Assembly (NCBI RefSeq): GCF_963855985.1
Contig: NC_087092.1
Location: forward strand, 10,664,001 to 10,728,000
Length of the DNA: 64,000 nt
DNA from: Ostrinia nubilalis
Lineage: Eukaryota > Arthropoda > Insecta > Lepidoptera > Crambidae
Direction of reading: 5' to 3'
Part shown: positions 48,600 to 58,878 of the stretch, in pieces
Position numbering within the stretch: position 1 is the first letter of the stretch
Layout of the letters: the number at the start of each line of letters is the position of its first letter
The notes under the pieces: model-generated
What the model was told of the DNA's origin: nothing
The model's input: the letters and a program-made list of their open reading frames with translations, nothing else
The model's database searches: none
Position numbers and translations under genes: made by a program

Positions 48600-49220
48600 A
48601 CTGGCCGCGACACGATCTACCGCAAAAAAATACCTAAGAAAGCATGTTTCGCAAAACGAGTTGAATGCACCGGTGCCGGTGCGCGACGCCGCGTGTGGCC
48701 GCGTCGAGCACGCGCGCAGCCGATAACGACGCACTCGCCAGCTCGCCACTCACCGGTACTCACATTCGCATCGCCCGCCGGGTCGCCCTTGTACACCGCC
48801 GAGTAGCTCTCCGGCGGGAAGCTGAACCGCGGGGACGACATCTCGACACACTCGCGACACTGACACGGACTCGCAAAGGCCGCGGTCAGATGTTGCGCCG
48901 CCAAAAGAGGTCGGGCCGATTCATTGTTCCTTATTGATCGCGCTCGAAGCCCGAGGCGACGCGAGCGCGGCCTGCGGCGGGGCGCGCGAACGCACTGACG
49001 CGGCCGGCGTCTGTACACACGCGGATTATTATCGTTCTTTACGCCGATAATGAGTAACGCAAACTTCCCGTAAAATTATTGGCCACCGTGTGCGCGATCG
49101 TACGGCTATCGACACGGAGCCTTATCGCGGACCCGGCCCGGTGAGCACTGCCGCGGACACATGTAGTCGTTGCCAGTTTCGACATTGGGAACTGAGGGTA
49201 TGCGCCCGTCACCGCGGTTT
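48600..49220 (-). promoter_or_regulatory. CpG-rich promoter / first-exon region
   Basis: Sharp rise in GC and CpG around the first coding exon of the minus-strand gene (GCGACGCGAGCGCGGC and similar near 48950-49000). It falls back to AT-rich sequence by about 49220. No TATA box is obvious. The boundary is drawn by eye. Confidence 0.5.
48764..48841 (-). CDS. Unrecognised gene, first coding exon
   Basis: A 78-bp exon on the minus strand, starting at the ATG at 48841 and ending at AAT|GTGAGT. It encodes MSSPRFSFPPES, then YSAVYKGDPAGDAN (26 residues), and joins the next exon in phase 0. The start is not certain: the frame stays open upstream to another ATG at 49018, because this CpG-rich stretch has no in-frame stop. 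I prefer 48841 because the upstream peptide is arginine-rich in the manner of translated GC-rich leader. No signal peptide or membrane segment is evident. The gene runs leftward, away from the rotatin-like gene and in the same direction. Confidence 0.65.
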
Positions 49221-50524
49221 ATACGATACCTACATAACTTTACAATAAATAAACAATTGACGCACCGAGGAATGAGCAACTGAACGTTACGTTACTTACA
49301 GCCTCGCTCTCGTACACTCCAATATACATAATAACAATAGGCATTGTTTTCGTTTATGCAGGCGAGAGACGACGTTGTACATAAAACAATCCGGTTTCGA
49401 AATGCACTAATAAGCTATAAGAACTGAGATGTCTTGCTTAATTTATTAATGCAAGAGGATTATTTTCGATTACACCAATTTGTTTTGTTATATTTACGTA
49501 ATTTACATCCATAATGCTGCTTAATTTATGGGTCATCTTACTATAAAATATGCGACAGTAGAGGATAAAACATTACAAATGGTCTGCAATAAATCTCGTT
49601 TGCATTGTAAGTACTGAAACAATATTGAGTGTGATAAGAGTGTGAGTTTGATATGCTTCTGTTTTCCATTGTGTTATACACTAATTACTTTGTACAGCTA
49701 ATTGCACATTAGTTTACCTTTGTGTTAAACGTTATTTGAGAAAATAAAACAGCAAATATTCATAAATTAAAGTTTATTTTACAAAATAAATCATTACTAA
49801 TTACAAACAGAACATCTGAGTAAAAATTTACAAAAATACACCGCACAAATTTTTAATACATCGCTTTTAGAAATTGAGGTGATATTTACTATTTCACTAC
49901 AGTTTATTTCTGTCACTAAATCAGTCTGGTTCCTTAATTCATAGAGCCCCAATGCCATCCAGGTACAAGTGAATAGACATCTTCAGGGCAAATCCTACCT
50001 TAAGATGAGATTGTAACTAATATGTAAATAAAATAACCTTTCTTGATTGTCTACGCGCAAATTGCTTCCATTAAAAATGGGAAAACCCAGAAGTCATTTC
50101 TAATAATACTTTCCGCTGCTAAGCAAATAGATGGAGATATTTAAGGCAGTGTCATAAAGTTGCGCAAACATAATCACCCAGGCTAACACTGCAAATCCTA
50201 TGAGCATGTGACCGGGAGCATGCTTCGGACTTGACTTTGGAACACGTTAACCACCACATGGTTACTGTATAATACTGCAGCAATAAAATTCTATATAGCA
50301 ATTTTATTGTTTTAGGATTATAAATTTAATATCCAAACCAAACTTATACACGTATATTTTTTAAATTGAATTTCAATCAATAAGGAATAATAGAAAACAA
50401 AAATCGGCAGTTTCGTATTTGTTATTAATGCAGATAATGATTTTTGATCATTAATCAATAGTGGCCTCTTTCTTTACAGAAACTTAATAAAAATCGAATG
50501 TGCGTCATCATCAACCTATGACCC
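49221..50524. other. Non-coding interval upstream of the unrecognised gene
   Basis: AT-rich with no exon or repeat ends recognised. It lies between a promoter region and an LTR element. Confidence 0.45.
50521..50524. repeat. Target-site duplication ACCC, left copy
   Basis: ACCC directly abuts the left LTR (which begins TGCAAC) and matches ACCC at 56086-56089. A 4-bp duplication is usual for many Ty3/gypsy-type elements. Confidence 0.8.
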
Positions 50525-51436
50525 TGCAACGGGGCGTCTTAGCTAGCTCAGTCTGACACCCCGCTGTTTAGTACTAAGTCCCAGTTCGCCTTCTGCGATG
50601 AGGGATGTGTACCTATCCAGGATGCCTACAGGGATATTTGACCAAGGAAACGCACAATCAATAACACAATGGCACTTTATAATCTGGGTTCCACAATAGT
50701 TCATTTATTCTAGTTTCACTGACTCTAAATCGCTATCGTTTAATAATGAGCAAGTTTACAAGTACTTTACAAGTTATATCACAATTTACTAATTACAACA
50801 AGAGGAATAACGACGCGCCCGGTTCGCGTCCCGAGACTAGTTTACGTATCCGCGAGAGGGGCGGCGCCCTGTGCGAGGTTTAGCGAGTGTTAGTTTGGAT
50901 ACTTATAACTAGGGGGGTAGGACGTGGTTCAATAGCTCGAGCCAGAGACCAAAGTCCTCTGATGAGTATGATACCACTGGGAAAGGGCGTCGGACCTACG
51001 TGGCGAGGGGGTATGAAGTTCAGGAAGGGTGGCAGCGGGATTGCTACCGCAGGTTGGGAGTGAGTATCGCATGCACTACTCGGTAAGGACGAGAACCGAT
51101 AGGCTATCAACGATAGAACGTCTCGAATCGACAATTAGATCACCTGACCGAGTTAACGAGGTATCGAATCAAGCCAGAGCCGAACAGTTAGGGTTAGTGG
51201 GAACAATGTGGATAGCTATTCGCTAGGGACTCTGTGCAATGCAGCCGAGGGAACGATAGACGCGCGCGCGAACGTCTGACTGTTGCAATGGCTCCCGAGC
51301 GAATGCTAGGCGCCCGCGGTCGCCGCCGTCTCATATATTAGCTCGGTCCGTGCGGCGTGCGGCCGCGCAGCCGTAGGGTTGTCAAGATCTCTGCGCTCGG
51401 TGCTAGGGCTGTCGATGCGTCGCGGGGTGCGTCACA
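50525..51436 (-). repeat. 3' LTR (912 bp)
   Basis: On the minus strand it runs TGTGACGC... to ...GTTGCA, the standard TG...CA ends. A polyadenylation hexamer AATAAA (minus) lies at 50704-50709, toward the 3' side, and a TATATGAG-like box is near 51330. Same length and apparently the same sequence as the right LTR, at a constant offset of 4,649 bp. Confidence 0.9.
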
Positions 51437-51445
51437 TCCTCCCTT
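51437..51445 (-). other. Polypurine tract
   Basis: AAGGGAGGA on the minus strand immediately precedes the 3' LTR, the position and composition expected for the plus-strand primer of an LTR element. Confidence 0.75.
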
Positions 51446-51654
51446 GTTTTGGAGATTTTTACCTGGAAAAATCACAAGTCTGGTACATAAAGGTTCTTTA
51501 AGAACAACTAAAATTCATGTCAATAATAAGTTATTTTTGGGTAATTTCGTAACGAGTATAAATTAAAATGTAAAACATGACTGAACTTGTACTTGATCAT
51601 TAGCCCAATAATAACTCCTTATTTAAAACATGACAGTACATTTATTTACTTATA

Positions 51655-51995
51655 ACCATATTAGCTAACTTGGTCTTGGAACAATGTTATTAAGATACCC
51701 TTAATTTTTTTTTTTGCTTACAATGAACTAATTAAACGCTAATTTTAGCTAACTTAGTTTTGAAACAATGTTATTAAGATACCTTTAATTTTATTTTGCT
51801 TACAATGAACTAATTAACCGCTAATTTTAGTTAACTTAGTTTTGAAACAATGTTATTAAGATACCTATATTTTTTTTTTTGTTTGCAATGAACTAATTAA
51901 ACGCTAATTTTAGTTAACTTAGTTTTGAAACAATGTTATTAAGATACCTTTGACCTTTTGTTTACAATTTACCAATGAACTAATTAAACGAGTCT
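51655..51995. repeat. Tandem repeat, 4 units of about 83 bp, inside the LTR element
   Basis: ACAATGTTATTAAGATACC recurs at 51681, 51765, 51847 and 51930 (spacing 84, 82, 83), together with AATGAACTAATTAAACGCTA. The units vary in T-run length. It lies in the non-coding region between the ORF and the 3' LTR. Confidence 0.85.
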
Positions 51996-52535
51996 GTTGT
52001 TTACTTTCTTATTACGAGTATTCAATTATTACTTAAAATATTTATTTAATACAATAATAGTATGCATGGCACTTGTTATTATTATTTCTAGTTTACTAGT
52101 TTAATTATTTAAATTACCATACTCAGAATAGGCATCTGGTTAATGTTAATAATTTCTATAATTATTAAAAGTTATACAAGACAATGGCAGTTAAGGGGTT
52201 AAGTTTTAATTGCAATAATATATCTTAACGTAAATGGAATGCAGCCTGGCGCGGCGCGCAAACATTAGGCAGGTAAAATCTAGTTATGAGTCATCTAGTA
52301 AGCGAGTGCTGTTGATCGCCCGTGGCGTATAGAAAAAATGCGTTTCACTGATAATATGCAAATGAGTTCGCTCGGTGAATCGTTCTTACAATGTTTGTTT
52401 ACTACGAGTATTTAAAAGTTATCGAGAAACTGGTAGTACTATTGACGCGTAGCAAACCGGTTTGTTATTTATGTGAGTTTAGGCTGCGAGTTACGAGTAA
52501 AATTAAATAACAATGCGATTTGCGTCAACAGTTAT

Positions 52536-52810
52536 TTAACGAGATTAAATAGAACAATTGAACGATTTAAATTATACAGGGTTATTATCTAATGATAATT
52601 AATACTTATAGGTTATTGATATGTGGTATTTAACGAGATTAAATTCAAGAACTGAATGATCTAGATTATACAGGCTTATTATGCGATGTTAATTAATACT
52701 TGTAGGTTATTGATATATGATATTTAACGAGATTAAATTCAAGAACTGAATGATCCAGATCATACAGGGTTGCTTTGTAATGTTAATTAATAATTTTACA
52801 TTATTGACTT
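52536..52810. repeat. Tandem repeat, about 2.8 units of 94 bp, inside the LTR element
   Basis: TTAACGAGATTAAAT starts units at 52536, 52630 and 52724 (94 bp apart). Each contains AATTAATACTTRTAGGTTATTGAT or a diverged form. It sits close to the end of the ORF. Confidence 0.85.
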
Positions 52811-52924
52811 GTTTTTAATATTGATGAATTTACTTTAACGAGAACTGACTAGGCAATTACTAAGTACTTTGTACCTATCTATTAGAAAGCTAACTTAGGT
52901 ATAAAGTTAAGCTACGAGTAAATG

Positions 52925-55066
52925 TTACTGGCCTTGTTCAGCTGGATCTGGGTTTGGCGGTGCTCGCCTCTTCATGCCGCGCCTCTTCTTTCTCCCCGGC
53001 CGCCTCCTGGTCTGGTCCTCAGCTCGGGTCGGCTCCTCTCCAGGGCCGGACTCGCGCCAGTCCAGGTCTTGTGGGTGGTCGACGGTGTCGACATCGAGGA
53101 TTTCGGTCCGGTCTGTGGACCGGTTCGATGATCTGGATAGTGGTCTACACGGGTCTGTAGACACTGTGCTCCAGGGTTTGCGTGCGTTGTTAACTTGGCA
53201 GGTTTTGCAGTTCTTGACGTACGTTGACACATCTCTGTACATACCGGGCCAATAATATCTCTGTGATATTTTGTTTAGTGTTTTTGCTGTTCCTAGATGG
53301 CCTGCGGTTGGTGTATCGTGGTTTTCTTTCAGAATCTGGTTTTTTCCATTGTTGTTTATGCATAATTTCCAGTCTGGTGATGTTTCTGTTCTTGGTCCGT
53401 ATGCGTGATTTACTATTTTCCTGTATAATTTGCTGTTTGACATTTTATAGTCCTTGTTTCCGGTTTTTTGTATTTCTTGAATTTTCTTTTGGATCCAGTC
53501 TTCTTTTGTTTCTTGTTTTAAGCGTGTTACGTGTTTATTTATTACTTCTTGATTTTTAGGGTTCCATGAATAGTCTTTTTTCTTGATTGGTTTTTCGTGT
53601 GCGAGTTTGATCTTGTGTTTTTTCTTACTTGGTGTTTCGGCCATTTCGTATGTAGGTACGATGTTGGCTTCTGTGTTTTTTCTTGACGTTCCCATTTGTT
53701 CCGCTTGTTTGATATTATCTTTAGGCCATTCTATTTTGGCTCCTATTCTGTTCAATATGTCCATGCCGATCAGTATAGTCGTGATTTGTGGATGATATAA
53801 CACTTGGTGGTTAATTGTTTTTCCTTTTATATTAATTTGCAAGTCTAGTGCTTCTTTAATTCGAGTTGTGTGTCCATCTGTCATGCTAGCTGTTATGCTT
53901 ACTGTTTTCGGTTTCAGATTTCTTTTTACGAATTTCTTGTATACTTGGTCGTTGATGTATGATCTTGTGGCGCCGGTGTCTACGAGTGCTTGATATTTTT
54001 CGCCTAGTATCGATACATCTACGAAGGGACGGTTATCTTTAAGTTGCGGACTTGTGTTCATTGTCATAGCCTGTGTGTACTCACTTGTTTTCTTACAACA
54101 CTGTTTACTCATTTTGCCGATCTTGCCACAACCGTTACAAAATAGTATTTTCTTACTTCTGCAATCTTTCATGGGGTGCCCGTGTTTTCCACAGCTCCAG
54201 CAGCAAGTATTTGTGTTGTAATTGTGTATGTATGATGCCGTCTCCTTGTGTTCTTGATTAAAATTTGTGCTTATTTCGTGGTAGTCATTTCGTGGTTCTC
54301 TTTGTATGAAGCTAGTTTGACGGTCTGCTGTGACATTCTCGTAGTCGTTTGCCAGTTGTATCAATTTGCTTACCGAGTCTGCTTCTGATTTTTTGATATA
54401 AAACTTGTATTTTGCGTTCATGTTTTCGTAGATTCTATTTATTTCTTCTTCTTTTGACATTTTCGAGTATCTGCGCATGAGTGTTTGTATTTCAATGAGG
54501 TAGTCTGTGAATTTTTGGCGGTGATGTTGCCTGTAATTCACTATTTTAGCTAACAGGTCACTGTCACGGCTCACAAATGTCAACGTGAAGAGTTCTATGA
54601 ATTCGTTCCATGTAGTGAACGAGTTTTTATTATTTCTATACCACAGTACGGCCTTTCCTTTCAGGAATCTGGGGAGCACTTTGAGTACTTTATCTGGCTT
54701 GACCTCGCCCGATGACATGAGTTCGTCCAGTTGCTCTAGGAACTCCACTGGGTCGTTGTATGTGTCAAAACTTAGGTTCCATCTGGCCGTTATGCTTTCA
54801 GTTTGATCTACGGTGTACGACATGTTTGGTTCTTGCTGCATCTCTGTGTCTTCAAAATCGGTTTCTGACTCACTGTTAGACTGTTCTTCGGAGGATTTAC
54901 TGGCGGACTGGACTGGTTGCTGGGACTGCTTGGTTCTGAGTACTTCTGTGAGGTTTTGTCTCAGTTCTTGTACGGTTCTGTTCTCCGTTTTTATGTTTCT
55001 TCTTTTGCACTCGTTCTCAAGTTCTGTCTTCTTCAGTTTATATATCCAAGATGTCGGTTCTGACAT
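52925..55066 (-). CDS. Gag-protease-(integrase zinc finger) polyprotein lacking reverse transcriptase
   Basis: 713 codons. Residues about 7-44 resemble a SAP-like helix pair. About 95-200 match the retrotransposon Gag core (F...P..FL..L). C289-x2-C292-x4-H297-x4-C302 is a CCHC zinc knuckle. A second knuckle, C310-x2-C313-x4-K318-x4-C323, has lysine where histidine belongs. D363-T364-G365 is the retroviral-type aspartic protease site, with ILIGMDIL at 431-438. Residues about 484-520 look like the very start of a reverse transcriptase, then the frame passes straight to post-RNase H linker and the H583/H590/C620/C623 integrase zinc-binding motif. After about 632 the integrase core is absent and a Pro/Arg-rich tail ends the protein. 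At least two in-frame deletions are inferred. The start at 55066 leaves a leader of about 100 bases after the primer site. Confidence 0.88.
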   Translation of the reverse strand: MSEPTSWIYKLKKTELENECKRRNIKTENRTVQELRQNLTEVLRTKQSQQPVQSASKSSEEQSNSESETDFEDTEMQQEPNMSYTVDQTESITARWNLSFDTYNDPVEFLEQLDELMSSGEVKPDKVLKVLPRFLKGKAVLWYRNNKNSFTTWNEFIELFTLTFVSRDSDLLAKIVNYRQHHRQKFTDYLIEIQTLMRRYSKMSKEEEINRIYENMNAKYKFYIKKSEADSVSKLIQLANDYENVTADRQTSFIQREPRNDYHEISTNFNQEHKETASYIHNYNTNTCCWSCGKHGHPMKDCRSKKILFCNGCGKIGKMSKQCCKKTSEYTQAMTMNTSPQLKDNRPFVDVSILGEKYQALVDTGATRSYINDQVYKKFVKRNLKPKTVSITASMTDGHTTRIKEALDLQINIKGKTINHQVLYHPQITTILIGMDILNRIGAKIEWPKDNIKQAEQMGTSRKNTEANIVPTYEMAETPSKKKHKIKLAHEKPIKKKDYSWNPKNQEVINKHVTRLKQETKEDWIQKKIQEIQKTGNKDYKMSNSKLYRKIVNHAYGPRTETSPDWKLCINNNGKNQILKENHDTPTAGHLGTAKTLNKISQRYYWPGMYRDVSTYVKNCKTCQVNNARKPWSTVSTDPCRPLSRSSNRSTDRTEILDVDTVDHPQDLDWRESGPGEEPTRAEDQTRRRPGRKKRRGMKRRAPPNPDPAEQGQ

Positions 55067-55161
55067 GTGTAATTTTCTATTTGATGCGAAGTTTTGCGTT
55101 CCTTGTGGTCTTTCGCTTCTCTAGCGATCTGGTGGTCCCTGTAGGTTCCGTGGGTTATTCA

Positions 55162-55172
55162 GTTGGGCGCCA
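55162..55172 (-). other. Primer-binding site, tRNA-Lys-type
   Basis: The minus strand reads TGGCGCCCAAC, starting one base after the 5' LTR. It is complementary to a tRNA 3' end ...GTTGGGCGCCA, which I associate with tRNA-Lys; the exact tRNA is from memory and should be checked. Confidence 0.75.
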
Positions 55173-55173
55173 T

Positions 55174-56085
55174 TGCAACGGGGCGTCTTAGCTAGCTCAG
55201 TCTGACACCCCGCTGTTTAGTACTAAGTCCCAGTTCGCCTTCTGCGATGAGGGATGTGTACCTATCCAGGATGCCTACAGGGATATTTGACCAAGGAAAC
55301 GCACAATCAATAACACAATGGCACTTTATAATCTGGGTTCCACAATAGTTCATTTATTCTAGTTTCACTGACTCTAAATCGCTATCGTTTAATAATGAGC
55401 AAGTTTACAAGTACTTTACAAGTTATATCACAATTTACTAATTACAACAAGAGGAATAACGACGCGCCCGGTTCGCGTCCCGAGACTAGTTTACGTATCC
55501 GCGAGAGGGGCGGCGCCCTGTGCGAGGTTTAGCGAGTGTTAGTTTGGATACTTATAACTAGGGGGGTAGGACGTGGTTCAATAGCTCGAGCCAGAGACCA
55601 AAGTCCTCTGATGAGTATGATACCACTGGGAAAGGGCGTCGGACCTACGTGGCGAGGGGGTATGAAGTTCAGGAAGGGTGGCAGCGGGATTGCTACCGCA
55701 GGTTGGGAGTGAGTATCGCATGCACTACTCGGTAAGGACGAGAACCGATAGGCTATCAACGATAGAACGTCTCGAATCGACAATTAGATCACCTGACCGA
55801 GTTAACGAGGTATCGAATCAAGCCAGAGCCGAACAGTTAGGGTTAGTGGGAACAATGTGGATAGCTATTCGCTAGGGACTCTGTGCAATGCAGCCGAGGG
55901 AACGATAGACGCGCGCGCGAACGTCTGACTGTTGCAATGGCTCCCGAGCGAATGCTAGGCGCCCGCGGTCGCCGCCGTCTCATATATTAGCTCGGTCCGT
56001 GCGGCGTGCGGCCGCGCAGCCGTAGGGTTGTCAAGATCTCTGCGCTCGGTGCTAGGGCTGTCGATGCGTCGCGGGGTGCGTCACA
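55174..56085 (-). repeat. 5' LTR (912 bp)
   Basis: Same sequence as 50525-51436 as far as I compared. It would carry the promoter for the ORF at 52925-55066; a TATATGAG-like box (minus) is near 55980. Confidence 0.9.
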
Positions 56086-56089
56086 ACCC
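56086..56089. repeat. Target-site duplication ACCC, right copy
   Basis: ACCC directly follows the right LTR end (GTCACA) and matches 50521-50524. Confidence 0.8.
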
Positions 56090-56267
56090 AATTAGGATCT
56101 CTTCACCACCAGTAGAAAATTCTAAATTTCCATATTATTCCAAGTTTTCATGCGAATCGCAGGCAGCACGCTGCCGTTAAAGAACAACTGCTCGCATGCC
56201 ATCTGACTCAGTAGGTGGTGCTCCAATTTTTCTTTAGCTGTACAGAACTTCTAAATCAAAAGTGCTA

Positions 56268-56477
56268 AAGCCCGGTCCGTGAGCACGTAGAAATTTGTCC
56301 AATGACCCCTAGCTACCCATCCTTATCGCTCGCGTGTAATTATATTGCTGTCGCGACTGTGCGACTGGCACCCGCAGTGAGTGTGCGAGCGCGATAGCAA
56401 CATAATTACGCGCGAGCGATAAGGATGGGTAGCTAGGGGTCATTGGACAAAATTCTACGTGCTCACGGACCAGACTA
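56268..56477. mobile_element. Tc1/mariner-like foldback MITE, copy 1 (210 bp)
   Basis: Inverted arms of roughly 75 bp contain GTCCGTGAGCACGTAG and CTAGCTACCCATCCTTATCG. TA at 56266-56267 and 56478-56479. A second copy of identical length is at 62401-62610. It falls within the likely 3' untranslated or downstream region of the rotatin-like gene. Confidence 0.85.
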
Positions 56478-56609
56478 TAATCGCAGAAAAACAGTAATTA
56501 GCTATGTATAAAAGCGTAACAATGGAATGTGCGTAACATTCAATCAACTCTATCAAAACCTCGTGTGTCCCTTTTGGAATTCCCCACATTTCCCCACTAG
56601 TCCAAGTAT

Positions 56610-56750
56610 TCACGTGACTCGCAGCACGCTAGTAGTGTAGAGAAGCAGCTCGCTCGCTCTGCGGGCGGCGGGGTCGGTCGCTCGCTGCAGCCGCTGCAGC
56701 GCTGACTGCGCGGACGCCGCCACGCCCGCGCTGCGAAGCACCAACTTGGC
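56610..56750 (-). CDS. Rotatin-like protein, terminal exon with stop
   Basis: A 141-bp terminal exon on the minus strand: acceptor TTTGTCTCCAG, then 46 codons and TGA at 56612-56610. It encodes AKLVLRSAGVAASAQSALQR, then helical alanine/leucine-rich sequence ending SVLRVT. Joined to the preceding exon it gives NNHKAKLVLRSAG, resembling the rotatin C-terminus as I remember it (a W-x-L-x-x-N-x-x-K-A-K-x-x-L-K-S block). Rotatin (Ana3 in Drosophila) is a large armadillo-like protein needed for centriole integrity and cilia. The closing exon is phase 0. The stop lies about 520 bp from an LTR insertion. No AATAAA is evident on the minus strand between the stop and the LTR. Confidence 0.7.
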   Translation of the reverse strand, partial: AKLVLRSAGVAASAQSALQRLQRATDPAARRASELLLYTTSVLRVT

Positions 56751-58878
56751 CTGGAGACAAACGTGCTATGTTTAACCCACAGATCACAGAAACTAAAGGG
56801 AGATGTTACAAGGGGGCGGGGCCGGTGTCGCAGCAATATGCCAAAAAACAGAACACATTGCTGCAGACGTCATAATGTAAACAGTTTACAATGCTTGCGT
56901 AGTACTAATGATAATATAATAATCTTGAACGTTGAGTACTGACACCACAGTGGATAATGAGCACACATTTTGATTACTTTGTATGTGTAAATTTCTAATG
57001 CGACACTGAGTTTCGAACTCAGCGCATTAGTTGGCATCTCTCTATATCTCCTTGGTATAACCCTTATCTTAATTAGGGCCGCGCATGAGCGCAGAGCACG
57101 TCGACCCATTGGGACCTTTTGTGCTTCCCTTTACCTTTATTTCCCCTCATCCGCAAAAATCCTATTCATATAGCGAATCAAGTGTTATTAACCCTTAACC
57201 GGGCTCAAAAAGAAGACACTGGATTTCAACCGTATCTTCACAGCATAAAGTTCAAATGATGTGGGCTCTATGGCCACCAGAGCCTGGTTAAGGGTTAAAC
57301 TTAAGAGGTAAAAAATATTTATAAAGAGATCAGTCATTTTTGCTATCTCGAACTATGAAAAAAATGCGATCCAGACGTCTTGACGTCAGGAATCAGGATG
57401 TTTGGCCACTCTCTCTTTACACGTTTTTTTTGCTATTAATCGAGGTACATAATAGGTGAAGTAAGGTATCAAATAGTAGCAAAAAGGTAGTGTATTTTTG
57501 TATTTTCAAACATCCAATACCGCTATTGGTTCAGGGGTTCTAAGCCTACTGCATATACATAACATATATTTAGAACAATACAATATTCACTTCCATTTTA
57601 ACCAGTACCAATATACATATTATGTATTGTTAGTTCGGAATTAGCTGTAATATGCATAAATGTGCCCGCGTGCAATACCACGTGAACGCGGTTAGAAACA
57701 TACTATCTCCACAGAAAACACAAAAACATTCATGGTATATTAAATTAAATTTTAAGATAACAACATTAACAGCGTTTTTAATAGGCACAAAACACACATA
57801 CATCATGTTCGCAAAAAAAATAATTACGCCCAAACATTATCTTACACTCGATTATAGTCTGAAACACACAGCAGGCAGACACACACACTGGAACACTTCC
57901 GTACAATTTCGAACTCCTCCTATGTTCTTCTGATTAATGACAATCTAATGACAGTTAACTTTCCCCGGGACAAACTTGACCTTTACTGGTTGGGTTTTTA
58001 TTGGCGGTCAAGCTGTAGATCCTGGTTACACAGGAGTTGCTGCGGTGGGATCGAGAAGTGGGAATAGTCCCGTTTTCTGTACAATTTAACATTTCGCTAT
58101 ATTAAATCAACAAGCAGTTAAATCCAAAAGTAATGATAGATTTTGACATTAGTATGCAAACGAAAATGCACTAAAAAGGATAAATACACAAACGCCACAT
58201 GCTAATAAGCACTTCACTTCAATGGCCAGAAAGCCAAATAAACATAACGAAAAACTTACACAAAACCTTTATTATGATGTTTGCAAGGTCTATCAACAAG
58301 CCCCATAGCAACGAGGAATAGAATGAAACTTACAAAATAATTATATTTATATTGTAGTTTCATAAAAACGTATGTCAAGAAAGGTCAGTAATTTCAAAGT
58401 GCAAAAATATTTTACCCACGTCAAAATTACGTAAACAAGTTAAACCTGTGTTATATTGAGAAACTGTGTAACAGATTTCCTTTACTCAAAATTTTAAAGT
58501 TTTTTGAATATGTTTTATTTTAAACATACTAAACTTCTAGGTACTGTAAACATTAAAAAAAACCTTATTTCACAACATACAAAATCTACTATAATATTGG
58601 AACAGGTGACAATAACAACTCATAAACAAATCAAGATGCGCATCTGACCTGTCGAACTTGAAGATTGACTGTTCGGGTTTGTCAACAATAACACACAAGT
58701 AAACACATACTTTTTGTAACAAACCGGACGCCGAATATGGAAGTTTTGAAAGAATAACACAAACATACAACCTTTCATCAAAAACGCAACACCTTTTCCG
58801 TTCTGTTGTAGGTAATAATATATTTTTAATGAAAGATGAATCAAAACGCCTAAGCTAACCTTACCGAATTACTATTAC
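56751..58878 (-). other. Intron of the rotatin-like gene (2.1 kb)
   Basis: GT (58878) to AG (56751), phase 0. It contains a 36-bp hairpin at 56995-57030 and otherwise AT-rich sequence with chance ORFs. Confidence 0.65.
56995..57030. repeat. 36-bp hairpin containing a T-arm-like TTCGAA loop
   Basis: CTAATGCG pairs with CGCATTAG, and inside CTGAGTT pairs with AACTCAG around TCG. It resembles a T-arm of a tRNA but lacks the rest of a tRNA. Probably a chance or relic structure. Confidence 0.6.

Larger units (their letters stand above)
50525..56085 (-). mobile_element. Non-autonomous Ty3/gypsy-like LTR retrotransposon (5,561 bp)
   Basis: The element has two 912-bp LTRs, a 4-bp ACCC duplication, a primer-binding site one base inside the 5' LTR, a polypurine tract next to the 3' LTR, and one long minus-strand ORF. 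Every part of the LTRs I compared is identical, which implies a recent insertion or gene conversion. The ORF has Gag and protease but no reverse-transcriptase core, RNase H or integrase core. About 1.5 kb of non-coding DNA with two tandem-repeat arrays fills the space before the 3' LTR. It lies between the 3' end of the rotatin-like gene and the promoter of the unrecognised gene, same strand as both. It would depend on enzymes from a full-length relative. Confidence 0.9.

Noticed and set aside
48617..49018. 133-codon open frame reaching upstream of the first exon
   Set aside because: The downstream half passes through a good splice donor, and the upstream half is arginine-rich translation of a CpG island. 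Only 48764-48841 is kept as coding.
50880..51134. 84-codon minus-strand frame, repeated at 55529-55783
   Set aside because: It lies wholly inside the two LTRs and is identical in both only because the LTRs are identical. There is no recognisable domain.
53224..53559. Hydrophobic 111-codon plus-strand frame, and several others at 52922-55124
   Set aside because: All are shadows of the Gag-protease ORF on the opposite strand; the hydrophobicity comes from the complement of lysine/glutamate-rich codons.
56597..56836. 79-codon minus-strand frame over the last rotatin-like exon
   Set aside because: It is out of frame with the spliced reading frame, which has a proper acceptor and terminates at 56610.
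56995..57030. tRNA-like T-arm (GAGTTTCGAACTC)
   Set aside because: No anticodon arm, D-arm or acceptor pairing at the right distance. It is a simple hairpin.
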